The notes: a model not told the origin generated them from the letters alone. A DNA stretch of 64,000 bases from Rhodoferax koreense (GCF_001955695.1 NZ_CP019236.1:4526001-4590000), one strand, 5' to 3'; positions 25,666-36,178 are shown, counted from the stretch's first letter. Numbers and translations are program-made.

Positions 25666-26850
25666 CTATTTCTTCGCAGCCTTGGCCGCGTTCAGCGGCG
25701 GCAGGGTTTCGATCACCACCTGCTGGCCGTCCTTCACCTCCACCAGGAAGCTTTCGCGGTCCAGGTCGCCCTTGTCGTCGTACACCACGTCCATCAGCAG
25801 GCCGGGGTAATCCTTGGCCGAAAGGTGCACGTTTTTCATCGCCGCCGCGAAGGCCTTGCGGTCGAACTTGCCGACCTTCTCGGTCACGGCCTTGATGGTG
25901 TAGACGCCGATGTAGCCCTTGATGGCATTGTGGTTCGGCTTCACGCCGAATTCCTTCTCGAACTTGTAGCTCAGCGCACGAATCGCCGGGTTGCTGGCAT
26001 CCGTGCTCAGGCCGACGTGGCCGCGCACGCCGTTGGCGGCGGGGCCGGCCAGCTCGAGCACCTTCTGCTCGAGGATGGTGGTCTCGCCCATGATCGGCTT
26101 GGTCACGTTCTGCTTCCTCACCTCGCGCAGGAAACGCGCCGACTCCTCCTCGGTCATGTAGGGCACGATGACGTCGGCGTCGGACTGCTTGACCTTCAGC
26201 ACCGGGCTGGAGAAATCCACCTGGCCCTGGTCGGTGGACACGTCGGCGGCAATCCGGATGTTGCGCGCCTGCAGGTCCTTCATGATGGCGTCGCGCCCGC
26301 CCTTGCCGAAGTCGGTGTTGGCGTAGACGATGGCCACCGACTTGGCCTTCAAGCCCTCGGCGATGTAGCGGCCCACCTTGGGCATGCTGTTGGCCTGGGC
26401 GAACGAGGTGCGGAAGATGTAGGGGTTGCCCTGGCGCGTGATGGAGTCGGCCTCGGAGCCGGTGAAGTTCGGAATCTCGGCCTTGCGGGTCTCGTTCATG
26501 CTGACCACGGTGGAGCCGGAGAACACCGGCCCCATCACCACGAAGGCGTCCTCGTCGCTTGCCTTGGCCGCCAGGCCCTTGGCGATGCCGGGATTGGACT
26601 GCGTGTCCGAGGTGCGGAACTCGATCTTGCGCCCGAGGATGCCACCGGCCGCATTGATCTCCTTGCCGGCGAGTTCGGCACCGTTGCTGAACATCGTGCC
26701 CGAGGTGGCGCCCGCGCCCGAGAGCTCGACGATCTTCACGATGCGCACGGTGGACTGCGCCGCGGCCGGCAGCACCGTGGTGGCCAGCCAGCCGCAAGCC
26801 ACGGTGACGAGGGTATGGCGGGCGATGCCGCCGAGGGACTTGGAATGCAT
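25666..26850 (-). CDS. ABC transporter substrate-binding protein, branched-chain amino acid (LivK) type
   Basis: 394 aa. A signal peptide at residues 1-31 (cut after PAAAQ) is followed by a type I periplasmic binding fold with KIVELSGAGATSGTMFSNGA, EINAAGGILGRKIEF, FVVMGPVFSGSTVVS and VAIVYANTDFGKGGRDA. This family binds branched-chain amino acids, amides, short acids or aromatic compounds. The usual neighbours (two LivHM permeases, LivG and LivF) are absent, so it is an orphan or serves a transporter elsewhere. The start is supported by GGAGA upstream. Its Shine-Dalgarno region is identical over 16 nt to that of the sugar-binding protein gene at 34485. Confidence 0.88.
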   Translation of the reverse strand: MHSKSLGGIARHTLVTVACGWLATTVLPAAAQSTVRIVKIVELSGAGATSGTMFSNGAELAGKEINAAGGILGRKIEFRTSDTQSNPGIAKGLAAKASDEDAFVVMGPVFSGSTVVSMNETRKAEIPNFTGSEADSITRQGNPYIFRTSFAQANSMPKVGRYIAEGLKAKSVAIVYANTDFGKGGRDAIMKDLQARNIRIAADVSTDQGQVDFSSPVLKVKQSDADVIVPYMTEEESARFLREVRKQNVTKPIMGETTILEQKVLELAGPAANGVRGHVGLSTDASNPAIRALSYKFEKEFGVKPNHNAIKGYIGVYTIKAVTEKVGKFDRKAFAAAMKNVHLSAKDYPGLLMDVVYDDKGDLDRESFLVEVKDGQQVVIETLPPLNAAKAAKK

Positions 26851-26989
26851 GGTCTGTCTCCGGTTGTTTTTTTCAGGGCAACGCCCTTACCTGCATGCTA
26901 GGTGAGACATCGCGTGCCCTCAACATCTAACTGCTATGCAAAAAATCAATGAGACGCGCCATGCATCAAGGTAAACCCTGCGCCTATTG

Positions 26990-28486
26990 CTATAAATTCT
27001 CTAGCACCGACCTGACCCCGTCGCGCGTCAGCGCATCCCAATGCTGCGCCACGGCCAAGACGAAAGGCCTCTGAGCCGCCAGGTCGCCGAACATCGGCAG
27101 CTTCTGCATGAATGCCGCGGCGCGCGCCGCCGGCTCTTCCACCTTCAAGGCCAGCGCCAAGGCCTCGGCCAGCAGCGGCGCCATCGGGTCCTGGATGCCG
27201 TAGGCCTGACCGGCTTCGTCCACACCCCGCAGATAGTGCATCCAGGCCGCCACGCCGAGTGCCAGCAGTCCCACGGATCGCCCCGCGGCCAGGCGGTCGC
27301 GCACCGTGCCGAGCAGGCGCTGCGGCAGTTTCTGCGAACCATCCATGGCGATCTGGCGGGTCTGGTGCTTCAGCGCCGGGTTGGCGTAGCGTGCGAGCAG
27401 CCGTTCGCGGTAGTCGGCCAGGTCCAGGCCGGGCAAGGCGGGCAGCGTTGGCTCGATCTCCTCCCGCATCAGCCGGCGCAGGTAGGCCTGCATCGCGGGC
27501 TCGGCCACCGCACGGTCCACGGTCGCCCAGCCGGCCATCGCCCCCAGGTAGGACAGCGACGAATGGGTGCCGTTGACCATGCGCAGCTTGAGCTTCTCGA
27601 ACGGCTCGGCATGGGGCACGCAGCGGGCGCCGCCCACGGTCCAGTCGGGCCGGCCGGCCACGAAGCGGTCCTCCACGGCCCAGTCCAGGAACGGCTCGCC
27701 GAGCACGGGCCAGGCATCGGTGACGCCGAGCCGCGCGCCGATGCTCGCACGGTCGTCATCCGTGGTGCGCGGCACGATGCGGTCGACCATGGAATTGGGG
27801 AAGGTGCAGGTCTTGGCGATCCACTGCCGCAGGCCGGCGTCGACCCGCCCCGCGAATTCGAGCACCAGCCCTTGCAGCGTGTGGCCGTTGGCCGGCAGGT
27901 TGTCGAGCGACATCAGGGTGATCGGCGGCAAGCCGCGCGTCCGGCGCAACTGCAGCCCGCGCACCAGCATGCCGATGGCACTGCGGGGCGCCTCGGCGTG
28001 CAGCAGGTCGTGCCGGATGTCCTCGTCGTCCCACCGCAGCGTGAGTGTGGCCGGGTCGTGGCAATAGCCCTTTTCGGTAACGGTCAGGCTCACGATGCGG
28101 CAGTCGGCGTGGGCGATGCGCGCCAGCACGGCGGCAGGGTCCTCGGGTGCGACCAGCAGCGCGAAGAGGTTGCCGATCACCTGCAGCGACTCCCTGGGCT
28201 GGCCAGTCTCATCGGCGTCGCGCGTGGCCACGGTGTAGAGGCCGCCCTGCGGCGCGAGCGCGTCGCGTGTATCGGGGCTGCGCAGCGAGACACCGACGAT
28301 GCCCCAGGCGAGATCACCGCTCGCATGGAGGGCGGCCTCGTTGACGACGGCCAGGTGCGCGCGCTGGAATGCACCCACGCCCAGGTGCACGATGCCGCCG
28401 CGCAGGGCCGTGCGGTCGTAACGCGGTACGGTCACCTCTGCAGGCAGGGCCGCGAGGCTGTCAGGATGCAAGCGGATCAAGGCCAT
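26990..28486 (-). CDS. Mannitol dehydrogenase-family polyol/uronate oxidoreductase
   Basis: 498 aa, the normal length for long-chain polyol dehydrogenases (mannitol 2-dehydrogenase, D-arabinitol dehydrogenase, fructuronate reductase). The N-terminal Rossmann segment is GGIVHLGVGAFQRAHLA, and the catalytic signature K-x4-N-x2-H is present as KLRMVNGTH. It oxidises a polyol to a ketose with NAD, or reduces a uronate. It is the last gene of the sugar operon and starts 2 bp after the stop of the ATPase gene. A short-chain epimerase and a Gfo/Idh oxidoreductase in the same operon suggest a pathway that ends in a ketose for phosphorylation elsewhere. Confidence 0.92.
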   Translation of the reverse strand: MALIRLHPDSLAALPAEVTVPRYDRTALRGGIVHLGVGAFQRAHLAVVNEAALHASGDLAWGIVGVSLRSPDTRDALAPQGGLYTVATRDADETGQPRESLQVIGNLFALLVAPEDPAAVLARIAHADCRIVSLTVTEKGYCHDPATLTLRWDDEDIRHDLLHAEAPRSAIGMLVRGLQLRRTRGLPPITLMSLDNLPANGHTLQGLVLEFAGRVDAGLRQWIAKTCTFPNSMVDRIVPRTTDDDRASIGARLGVTDAWPVLGEPFLDWAVEDRFVAGRPDWTVGGARCVPHAEPFEKLKLRMVNGTHSSLSYLGAMAGWATVDRAVAEPAMQAYLRRLMREEIEPTLPALPGLDLADYRERLLARYANPALKHQTRQIAMDGSQKLPQRLLGTVRDRLAAGRSVGLLALGVAAWMHYLRGVDEAGQAYGIQDPMAPLLAEALALALKVEEPAARAAAFMQKLPMFGDLAAQRPFVLAVAQHWDALTRDGVRSVLENL

Positions 28487-28488
28487 GG

Positions 28489-29580
<1,092 letters not shown>

Positions 29581-29587
29581 GGCGGGC

Positions 29588-30610
29588 CTATCGCACGACC
29601 GGGACGCAGGCGCCCGGGCGTGAAATGCCTTCCAGCATGGCCGCCATGACACGCATGGCTTCCACGCCATCGGCGATCGTGGGCAGGTCGGTCGCGGCGC
29701 CGCCGAGCTCGGCGAAGAAGGCCTTGAACAAGGCGTTGTAGCCCTTGAAGTCCTCGTTGGCGGCGGCCGTGAAGTTGGGCTTCCAGCTCAGGTTGTCCAC
29801 GCCGTCGGCGAGCGTGGCGTCGAGGTCGTCGGCCTTGAACGGCGGGTTGCGGAAGTAGTTGACTTCGATCACGCCGTTGACCTCCACGCGGTGGTGGTCG
29901 CCCATGATCTGCAGGCGCTCCATCGGCGTGCCGCGCGACTGGATGGTGCCCATCACCACGGTGCCGATGGCGCCGTTCTCGAAGCCGAAATGCACATGCA
30001 GCAATTGCTTGCCCGGGGCGATCTCGTTGCGGAACACGGTGACGTTCACCACCGGGGCGACGAAGTAGCGCACCAGGTCCATGTAGTGCACGCAGTGGTG
30101 CAGGTAGAAGCCGGTGTAGTCGACGTTGCCGCTGAAATAGGTCGGCGCGGTCATGTATTCGCCGAAGAAGCCAGCCACCGGCCCGAACTCCCCGCCCTTG
30201 ACCACGTTGTGCGCCATGCGGTTGGCGGTGGCGAAACGCTTCATGAAACCGATGCCGACGGTCTTTCCGGCCTTGGTGGCCGCAGCCTGGATCGCCAGCG
30301 CATCGGCGACATTCGCGCCCGAGGGTTTCTCCATGAAGACATGGCAGCCGCGATCGAGGGCCGCGATCGACATGTCGCGGTGCTGCGTCGGCCCCACGGC
30401 CATGCCGACCACGTCGAGGCCGGGCACGTCGAGCAATGCTTGGTAGTCGGTGCCGACGTGCTTCACGCCGTAGCGCTGGCCGATCTTCTGCGCCGTCTCG
30501 GCATTGAGGTCGCAGACCGCGACCAGTTCGACGTCATGCCGCGCAAGTTGCGGCAACAGCATCTGCTCCGCATGCCGGCCGCAGCCGATCCAACCCACTT
30601 TGTAAGTCAT
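29588..30610 (-). CDS. Gfo/Idh/MocA-family NAD(P)-dependent oxidoreductase
   Basis: 340 aa from the ATG at 30610. The N-terminal Rossmann fold starts VGWIGCGRHAEQMLLPQLA. The conserved EKPSG near residue 95 supplies the Lys that contacts the cofactor, and DYTGFYLHHCVHYMDL carries the family's aspartate/histidine dyad. It is likely a sugar or inositol dehydrogenase that oxidises a hydroxyl to a ketone. The start overlaps the epimerase stop by 4 bp (ATGA), so it is translationally coupled within the operon. Confidence 0.93.
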   Translation of the reverse strand: MTYKVGWIGCGRHAEQMLLPQLARHDVELVAVCDLNAETAQKIGQRYGVKHVGTDYQALLDVPGLDVVGMAVGPTQHRDMSIAALDRGCHVFMEKPSGANVADALAIQAAATKAGKTVGIGFMKRFATANRMAHNVVKGGEFGPVAGFFGEYMTAPTYFSGNVDYTGFYLHHCVHYMDLVRYFVAPVVNVTVFRNEIAPGKQLLHVHFGFENGAIGTVVMGTIQSRGTPMERLQIMGDHHRVEVNGVIEVNYFRNPPFKADDLDATLADGVDNLSWKPNFTAAANEDFKGYNALFKAFFAELGGAATDLPTIADGVEAMRVMAAMLEGISRPGACVPVVR

Positions 30611-31488
30611 TTCCGGCCTCCGTTCAGCGTGATCAGGCTCTTCAGGAAACCACAGGCCGCGGCGAGCTCTTCCTGCTCGTCCTTCGCCGGCGGCTTCCAC
30701 TGCGCGAATGGAATGCCGATGCGTTCGTCGCGGCGGCGGAAGGGCTCCAGCGAAATCGTGCCGGTGTAGCCGATCTCGGCCAGCGTGCGCACCACCGGGT
30801 TCCAGTCGATGTGGCCGGTGCCGAGGTAGCCCCGGTGGTTCTCGTTGGCCTGGAAGTGGATCATGTGCGCCGCGCCTTCGCGCAGCGCGGTGCAGATGTC
30901 GTCGTCTTCCATGTTCATGTGGAAGGTGTCGAGCACCAGGCCCACGCTCGGGTGCTGCACCATCTCCATCAAGGCGACGCCCTGGCGCGTGGTGTTGAGC
31001 ACGTCGGTCTCGAAACGGTTCAACGGCTCGACACCGAACTTGATGCCGCATCGGGCCGCAGCTTCGGCACCGATCTTCAGGCCCTCCACGGTCCAGTCGA
31101 CGCGCGACTGCCGCAGCGACTCGGAGACGACATGCGGCGCACGGCCGGCGAACACCAGCGGGTTGCCATACAACGGACCACCCACGACGGAGGCGCCCAG
31201 CGCCTGCGCGGTCTCGGCGCAATAACGCAGGTAGTCCTGCCCGGCCTGGCGTTTGGCGGGCTCGTCGCTGGTGAGGTTGCGGTCCAGGTTCACGCGTGCG
31301 GCCAGCACCACGCCCAGGCCGGCGTCGGCGAGGGCCCGGCGCGTGGCGGCCAGGTCGAGCTCGCCCGGTTCGGGCACGAGCAGCTCGGCGAAGTCATAAC
31401 CGGCCGCCTTCCAGCGGTCGAATTGCGCGAAGTCCGCCGCGACGAACGGGCGGTTGTATTGCATCGAGATGATGCCGATGGGATTCAT
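30607..31488 (-). CDS. Sugar epimerase, D-tagatose/D-psicose 3-epimerase-like
   Basis: 293 aa TIM-barrel metalloenzyme. Motifs in order: FGVEPLNRFE (Glu), VGLVLDTFHMNMED (Asp/His), HMIHFQANENHRGYLGTGHI (His/Arg) and GTISLEPFRRRDE (Glu). This is the pattern of ketose 3-epimerases and related hydroxypyruvate isomerase-like enzymes. It would interconvert a ketose produced by the dehydrogenases in the operon. It lies 27 bp after the second permease gene. The exact sugar is unknown. Confidence 0.85.
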   Translation of the reverse strand: MNPIGIISMQYNRPFVAADFAQFDRWKAAGYDFAELLVPEPGELDLAATRRALADAGLGVVLAARVNLDRNLTSDEPAKRQAGQDYLRYCAETAQALGASVVGGPLYGNPLVFAGRAPHVVSESLRQSRVDWTVEGLKIGAEAAARCGIKFGVEPLNRFETDVLNTTRQGVALMEMVQHPSVGLVLDTFHMNMEDDDICTALREGAAHMIHFQANENHRGYLGTGHIDWNPVVRTLAEIGYTGTISLEPFRRRDERIGIPFAQWKPPAKDEQEELAAACGFLKSLITLNGGRK

Positions 31489-31515
31489 GGAATGTGTCTC
31501 CTATTGAAAATGGAA

Positions 31516-32355
31516 TCAGCCTTTGACCGCGCCTTGGGTCATGCCGGCAACGAGGCGTTTCTGGATGAGCATGAACAGCAGCGTCACGGGCAGCGCGCCC
31601 ATCACGCCGCCGGAGGTGAGCAGCCCCCAGGCGATCTCGTATTCGCCCACCAATGTCTGGATGGCGACGGTGAGCGTGCGCACCTTCTGCCCCGCGAGGA
31701 TGGACGCGTACAGGTACTCGTTCCAGGAGGTGATGAAGATGTAGATGCCGGTGGCGATGATGCCGGGCACGGTGAGCGGCAGCACCACGCGCACCATGGC
31801 GCCGATGGGCGTGCAGCCGTCGACCATCGCGGCCTCGTCCAGGCTCCTCGGAATCGCGTCGAAGTAGCTGATCATCATCCAGGTGGCGAACGGGATGGAG
31901 AAGGTCGAATGCGCGAGGATCAGGCCCACGTGGGTGTCGAGCAGGCCCAGGCTCCTCATGATGATGAACAGCGGGATGATCAAGAGCACGATCGGGAACA
32001 TGTTGACCAGCAGGAACTGCAGCATCAGCACGCGCCGCCCCGGGAAGCGGAAGCGCGAGAACGCATAGGCCGCCGTGATGCTGACCGACAGGCCGAGCAG
32101 CATGGTGCCGATGGCCACGAGCAGGCTGTGGCCCAGGTTCTCGACGAAGGTGGTCTTCTCGAACAGCCGGATGTAGTTGTCCAGCGTCAGCACCTTGGGC
32201 AGGATGGTGCGGTCGGGCGAGAACAGCGTGGACTCGGGCTTGAGCGAGGTGATCAGCATCCACAGGTAGGGCCCGAGTGCGAACAGCACGATGGCCAGCA
32301 TCGGCAGGTGCAGCGTGAACAGGCGGCGCAGCGGGCGATGGGCTTGGACGCTCAT
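31516..32355 (-). CDS. Sugar ABC transporter permease (MalG type)
   Basis: 279 aa with six predicted membrane helices. The EAA loop that docks onto the ATPase reads DEAAMVDGCTPIGAMVRVVL followed by PLTVPG. The C-terminal GMTQGAVKG is the classic end of CUT1 MalG-type permeases. Start ATG at 32355 overlaps the stop of the first permease gene by 4 bp. Confidence 0.95.
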   Translation of the reverse strand: MSVQAHRPLRRLFTLHLPMLAIVLFALGPYLWMLITSLKPESTLFSPDRTILPKVLTLDNYIRLFEKTTFVENLGHSLLVAIGTMLLGLSVSITAAYAFSRFRFPGRRVLMLQFLLVNMFPIVLLIIPLFIIMRSLGLLDTHVGLILAHSTFSIPFATWMMISYFDAIPRSLDEAAMVDGCTPIGAMVRVVLPLTVPGIIATGIYIFITSWNEYLYASILAGQKVRTLTVAIQTLVGEYEIAWGLLTSGGVMGALPVTLLFMLIQKRLVAGMTQGAVKG

Positions 32356-33230
32356 TCGATCCCCTTTCCTGCCCTGCGCAGGTAGACGAAGATGGCACCG
32401 AGCAGCAGCAGCGAGAAACTCACCGCCAGCGCCGAGCCGTAGCCGAAATCCATGCTGGCGTAGGTGCGCTTGAGCGCATACAGCGGCAACGTATGCGTGG
32501 CGTAGCCCGGCCCGCCGCCCGTCATCACGTAGATCACGTCGATGGAGTTGGCCACCCAGATGATGCGCAGCATCACCGCCGTCACCAGCACGGCCTTCAG
32601 CGCGGGCATGGTGATGTGCCAGAACTGCTGCCAGTCGCTGGCGCCGTCGATGTCGGCCGCTTCGTACAGGCTGTGGGGAATGGTTTGCAAGCCGGCAAGG
32701 ATCATGATGGCGAAGAAGGGAAAGCCCTGCCACACCAGCGCGGCGATGATGGCGTAGAGCGAGGTGTCGGGGTTGGCCAGCCAGGGCACGGCCGTCTGCA
32801 GCAGGCCCAGGCGCAGCATCAGGTCGTTGAGCAGGCCGACCTGCGGGTTGTAGATCCACGACCACATCAGGCCGATCACCACGCTGGGCAGCGCCCACGG
32901 GATCAGGATCAGGCTGCGCGCCAGGCCGCGCCAGCGGAAGGTCTGGTTCAGCAGCAGGGCCGTCACCAGGCCGAGCAGCAACTGCAGCGGCACGGTCAGG
33001 CCGATCCAGATCGCGGTGCGACCGAGCGACGCCCAGAACACCGGGTCGTGCGCGATGGCGATGTAGTTGTCCAGCCCGATGAACTTCACCCCGCGCGGCT
33101 TCCACAGGATGTTGTTGTACAGGCTGGTGATCACCGCCTGTACCATCGGATAGAACACCACGATCACCGTGGCCAGCACCGCCGGTGACAGCAGCACATA
33201 CGGCAGGATGCTGGTGCGCATTTTTGCCAT
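32352..33230 (-). CDS. Sugar ABC transporter permease (MalF type)
   Basis: 292 aa with six membrane helices. The EAA loop is EAADIDGASDWQQFWHITMP followed by ALKAV. The N-terminus SILPYVLLSPAVLATVIVVF is typical of the MalF-like partner in CUT1 importers. It forms the heterodimeric channel with the downstream permease, lies 19 bp after the binding-protein gene and overlaps the next gene by 4 bp. Confidence 0.95.
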   Translation of the reverse strand: MAKMRTSILPYVLLSPAVLATVIVVFYPMVQAVITSLYNNILWKPRGVKFIGLDNYIAIAHDPVFWASLGRTAIWIGLTVPLQLLLGLVTALLLNQTFRWRGLARSLILIPWALPSVVIGLMWSWIYNPQVGLLNDLMLRLGLLQTAVPWLANPDTSLYAIIAALVWQGFPFFAIMILAGLQTIPHSLYEAADIDGASDWQQFWHITMPALKAVLVTAVMLRIIWVANSIDVIYVMTGGGPGYATHTLPLYALKRTYASMDFGYGSALAVSFSLLLLGAIFVYLRRAGKGIE

Positions 33231-33249
33231 TACAAGCTTGCTCCGTTGG

Positions 33250-34485
33250 TCACTTGCTGCTGAAGTGCTTGTCGATCTCGCCCATCATCTGCGCGGACGT
33301 GATCTCGCCGTTGAGCGCGCGCTGCATCGTCGTCGGCCAGACGGTAGAGACGAAGTCGGCGGTCTGCGGCACCAGCGGCAGCGGCTTGGCGAAGGCCAGC
33401 GAATCCATCGTCGCCTTCACGAAGCGCGCGGGCTGGGGCACCTTGGCCGATCCGCTCTTGGTCACGGTGAGCTGGCCGGTGGCCTCGTTGAAGCGCAGGT
33501 TGTTGTCGCCTTCGCTCAAGAAGCTCATCCACTTCCACGAGGCTTCCTTGACCTTGGAGGTCTTGAACATCATGGTCGACTCGTCGCCGAAATACGTCCA
33601 GCGTCCGCCCCCGCAAGAGGGCACGGGCACGGCCGAGACCTTGTCGCCGAGCGCGTCGGCCATGGCCTTGGCCGAGCCGACGTGGTGGAAGATCATCGCG
33701 GTGCGGCCCGACTTGAAGGCGCTGATGATTTCGTTGAAGCCGTCGTTCGGCGCCGAGGGTGGCGCCACCTTGTCCTTGCGCAGCAGGTCGATGTACCACT
33801 GGTTGGCCGCCACGGCCTTGGGCGTGTTGATGGCGCCCGGCTTGAGTTCGGCCTGGGACAGCACGAACGGCCCCCAGTTGTCGTGCCCGCCCTTGCCGCC
33901 GCGCATGCCGAAGCCATAGAGCTCGGTGCCGCCGTTGGCGCTGGCCGGCAGGGTGAGCTTCTTGGCCGCGTCGCGGAACTCCTCGCAGGTGGCCGGTGGC
34001 TTGAGGTTGTACTTGGCGAACAGGTCGGCGCGGTAGTAGAGGTAGATGGCCACGTACTGCAGCGGCATGTAGTAGTACTCGCCGTCCGGGGCCTTGTTGA
34101 TGTCGAGCAGGTTCGGCGCGAGGTCGCTCTTGGCCGGCCAGCTGTTGATCTGCTTGGTGATGGGCTCGATGGCGTTCATCTCCAGCAACTGCGGCTGCAG
34201 CGCCAGGCGCGTCACCGCCACGTCGGGCGCCTGGCCACCGGCGATGGAGATGAACAGCTTGTCGAAGTAGTTGTTCCAGGGGATGTTCTCGGCCTTGATC
34301 CTGATGCTCGGGTTCTTGGCCTCGAAGTTCTTCACCAGTTCGTCCATGATCTTGGTGTTTTCCGCGTTGTCCACGTGGTACCAGAAGTTCACGGTCTGCT
34401 GCTGCGCCGAGGCAGGCAAGGCGAAGGCCAGGGCGCCGATGGCGGCGGCCAAGGCACTCAAGAGCGGGCGGCGTGGAATCTGCAT
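33250..34485 (-). CDS. Sugar ABC transporter substrate-binding protein
   Basis: 411 aa from the ATG at 34485, which follows AGGAGA; an in-frame ATG 13 codons earlier has no Shine-Dalgarno. A signal peptide (residues 1-27, ending LPASAQ) precedes a type II binding fold of the UgpB/MalE group: TVNFWYHVDNAENTKIMDEL, FDKLFISIAGGQAPDVAV, MPLQYVAIYLYYRADLFAKY. It captures the sugar or polyol in the periplasm. It lies 35 bp downstream of the regulator-esterase fusion. Confidence 0.94.
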   Translation of the reverse strand: MQIPRRPLLSALAAAIGALAFALPASAQQQTVNFWYHVDNAENTKIMDELVKNFEAKNPSIRIKAENIPWNNYFDKLFISIAGGQAPDVAVTRLALQPQLLEMNAIEPITKQINSWPAKSDLAPNLLDINKAPDGEYYYMPLQYVAIYLYYRADLFAKYNLKPPATCEEFRDAAKKLTLPASANGGTELYGFGMRGGKGGHDNWGPFVLSQAELKPGAINTPKAVAANQWYIDLLRKDKVAPPSAPNDGFNEIISAFKSGRTAMIFHHVGSAKAMADALGDKVSAVPVPSCGGGRWTYFGDESTMMFKTSKVKEASWKWMSFLSEGDNNLRFNEATGQLTVTKSGSAKVPQPARFVKATMDSLAFAKPLPLVPQTADFVSTVWPTTMQRALNGEITSAQMMGEIDKHFSSK

Positions 34486-34520
34486 GGTCTGTCTCCTATG
34501 GGTTTTATGAAAACGAAAGC

Positions 34521-36167
34521 TCACCAGGACCGGGTGAACGCGGCGGCATCCTTGAAAGCGGCCATGGCTTCGGGCAATTCACTGCTCATCTGCATGAAAC
34601 CGTGCACCACGCCTTCGACCACCTTCATCTGGCACGGCACGTTGGCCTGGGCCAGGCGCCGGGCAAGCATGAGGCTGTCGTCACGCAGCGGGTCGAGACC
34701 GGCCGCGTTCATGAAGATCGGCGGCAGTCCGGCCAGATCGGCCAGCAGCGGCGACACGCGCGGGTCGTCCGGGTTGCAGCGCGCGCCGCTGAGGTAATGC
34801 GCGCGGTACCAGGCCATCTTTTCCGTCGAGAGGCCGAACTGACCCTGGCCGCAGCGCAGGTGCGATTCGGTCTGGTGGTTGGCCGCGAACACGCCGTAGA
34901 ACAGCAGCGCGGCATCCGGCAGCGCCTCGCCCGCGTGGCGCAGGTCCAGCATCATCGACAACGCGAGGTTGGCGCCCGAGGAATCGCCCGAGACGAACCA
35001 CGGCGCGGTCAGCCCGCGCGCATCGGACTCGGCCCGCAGCCAGTGCCAGGCCCAGACGGCATCGTTCAGGCCCGCAGGGAAAGGGGCGTCGGGGGCGAGG
35101 CGGTAGTCGATGCCGACCACGGTCAACCCACTGAGTTCGGCCAGCCGCGCCATGGCGCCGCGGTGCGTCTGCACCGAGCCGAACACCCAGCCGCCGCCAT
35201 GCAGGTACAGCAGCGTGCCGGGACGCGCGCCGACCTTGGGTGCGATGCGCAGCGCCGGCATCCGGTAGCCGCCCGCGCTCGGGATCAGGAAGTCCTCGAT
35301 GTCGAACGCGTCCTCGTCGATGCGATTCCAGCGCGCGGTCGTGGCATTGAAGTTGAGCCGTGCCTCCGCCAGCGGGATGCGCATCGGGTTGGGCAGGTGG
35401 CCATCCTCCTTCTGCAGGCGCTGGAAGATCGCGGCCATCGGGGGCGACATGCGCAGTTCAGGCTCGCCACGGGCGGCGCCATCGGCGTCGCCGATCACGC
35501 TGGACACATGGTGGAACAGCACACGCTCGAGTTCCGCGGCCTGACCCGACTGCACCGCCTCGACGATCTTCCAGTGGCGCAGCGCCGTGTCGCGCAGCGT
35601 GCGTCGGGTGGTGGACTGCGTGATTTTGTAGCGGTGGCTGCACAGCGAGCAGCGGTCGAGCATCGGGATCAAAGCCGGCAGGTTCGCCGCTTCGTACAGC
35701 GCATGGTGGAAGGCCTGGTCGAGTTCGAACAGCCCGTACTCGTCGCCCTGCTCGGCCATGGCCTCCATCTGCCGCACGAGGCCGCTAAGCAGTTCGATGT
35801 GCGCGGGCGTGAAGTTGCCCATCGACAGGTGCGCGGCGCGGGACTCGATGCGCGCGCGAATGTCGAGGGACTCCTGGCCTTCGATCGCCGAGACCGACGA
35901 CACCACGGTGCCGCGGTAGCCCTGGCGCATGATGAGCCCGTCTTCCTGCAGCCGCATCAGGGCCTCGCGCACGGTGCTCTGGCTGCAATCCATCTGGCGC
36001 GCCACTTCGAGCTCGACGAGCTGCTGGCCCGCCGGCAGCTCGGCCAGGATGATCTGGCGGCGCAGATGGCGGTAGACCTCGTTGCTCTTGCGGCCCGTGA
36101 CGGCAGCCATCGGAGCGGATACCCCGTTCGCGGATGAGGTGGGGGCGACAGCATGGCTCGTTTTCAT
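34521..36167 (-). CDS. GntR/FCD transcription regulator fused to an HSL-family alpha/beta-hydrolase
   Basis: 548 aa single open frame with three parts. Residues 28-90 are a GntR winged helix (NEVYRHLRRQIILAELPAGQ, then CSQSTVREALMRLQEDGLI). Residues 95-222 are an FCD ligand-sensor with candidate metal ligands Asp150, His154, His198 and His219/220. Residues about 262-548 are a complete hormone-sensitive-lipase-type esterase: HGGGW at 323-327 (oxyanion hole), nucleophile Ser396 in GDSSGAN, Asp492 in LDPLRDD and His522 in VVHGFMQ. All catalytic residues are intact. It is the first gene of the sugar operon and has a palindromic operator just upstream. I infer that it represses the operon and also hydrolyses an ester or lactone related to the inducer. 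The two domains are normally separate proteins. Confidence 0.9.
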   Translation of the reverse strand: MKTSHAVAPTSSANGVSAPMAAVTGRKSNEVYRHLRRQIILAELPAGQQLVELEVARQMDCSQSTVREALMRLQEDGLIMRQGYRGTVVSSVSAIEGQESLDIRARIESRAAHLSMGNFTPAHIELLSGLVRQMEAMAEQGDEYGLFELDQAFHHALYEAANLPALIPMLDRCSLCSHRYKITQSTTRRTLRDTALRHWKIVEAVQSGQAAELERVLFHHVSSVIGDADGAARGEPELRMSPPMAAIFQRLQKEDGHLPNPMRIPLAEARLNFNATTARWNRIDEDAFDIEDFLIPSAGGYRMPALRIAPKVGARPGTLLYLHGGGWVFGSVQTHRGAMARLAELSGLTVVGIDYRLAPDAPFPAGLNDAVWAWHWLRAESDARGLTAPWFVSGDSSGANLALSMMLDLRHAGEALPDAALLFYGVFAANHQTESHLRCGQGQFGLSTEKMAWYRAHYLSGARCNPDDPRVSPLLADLAGLPPIFMNAAGLDPLRDDSLMLARRLAQANVPCQMKVVEGVVHGFMQMSSELPEAMAAFKDAAAFTRSW

Positions 36168-36178
36168 GCCTCAATTGT

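Noticed and set aside
26866..26890. AGGGC-GTT-GCCCT followed by A/T run upstream of the LivK-type gene as a terminator.
   Set aside because: On the minus strand the stem is followed by A residues, not T; on the plus strand there is no transcript that needs ending here.
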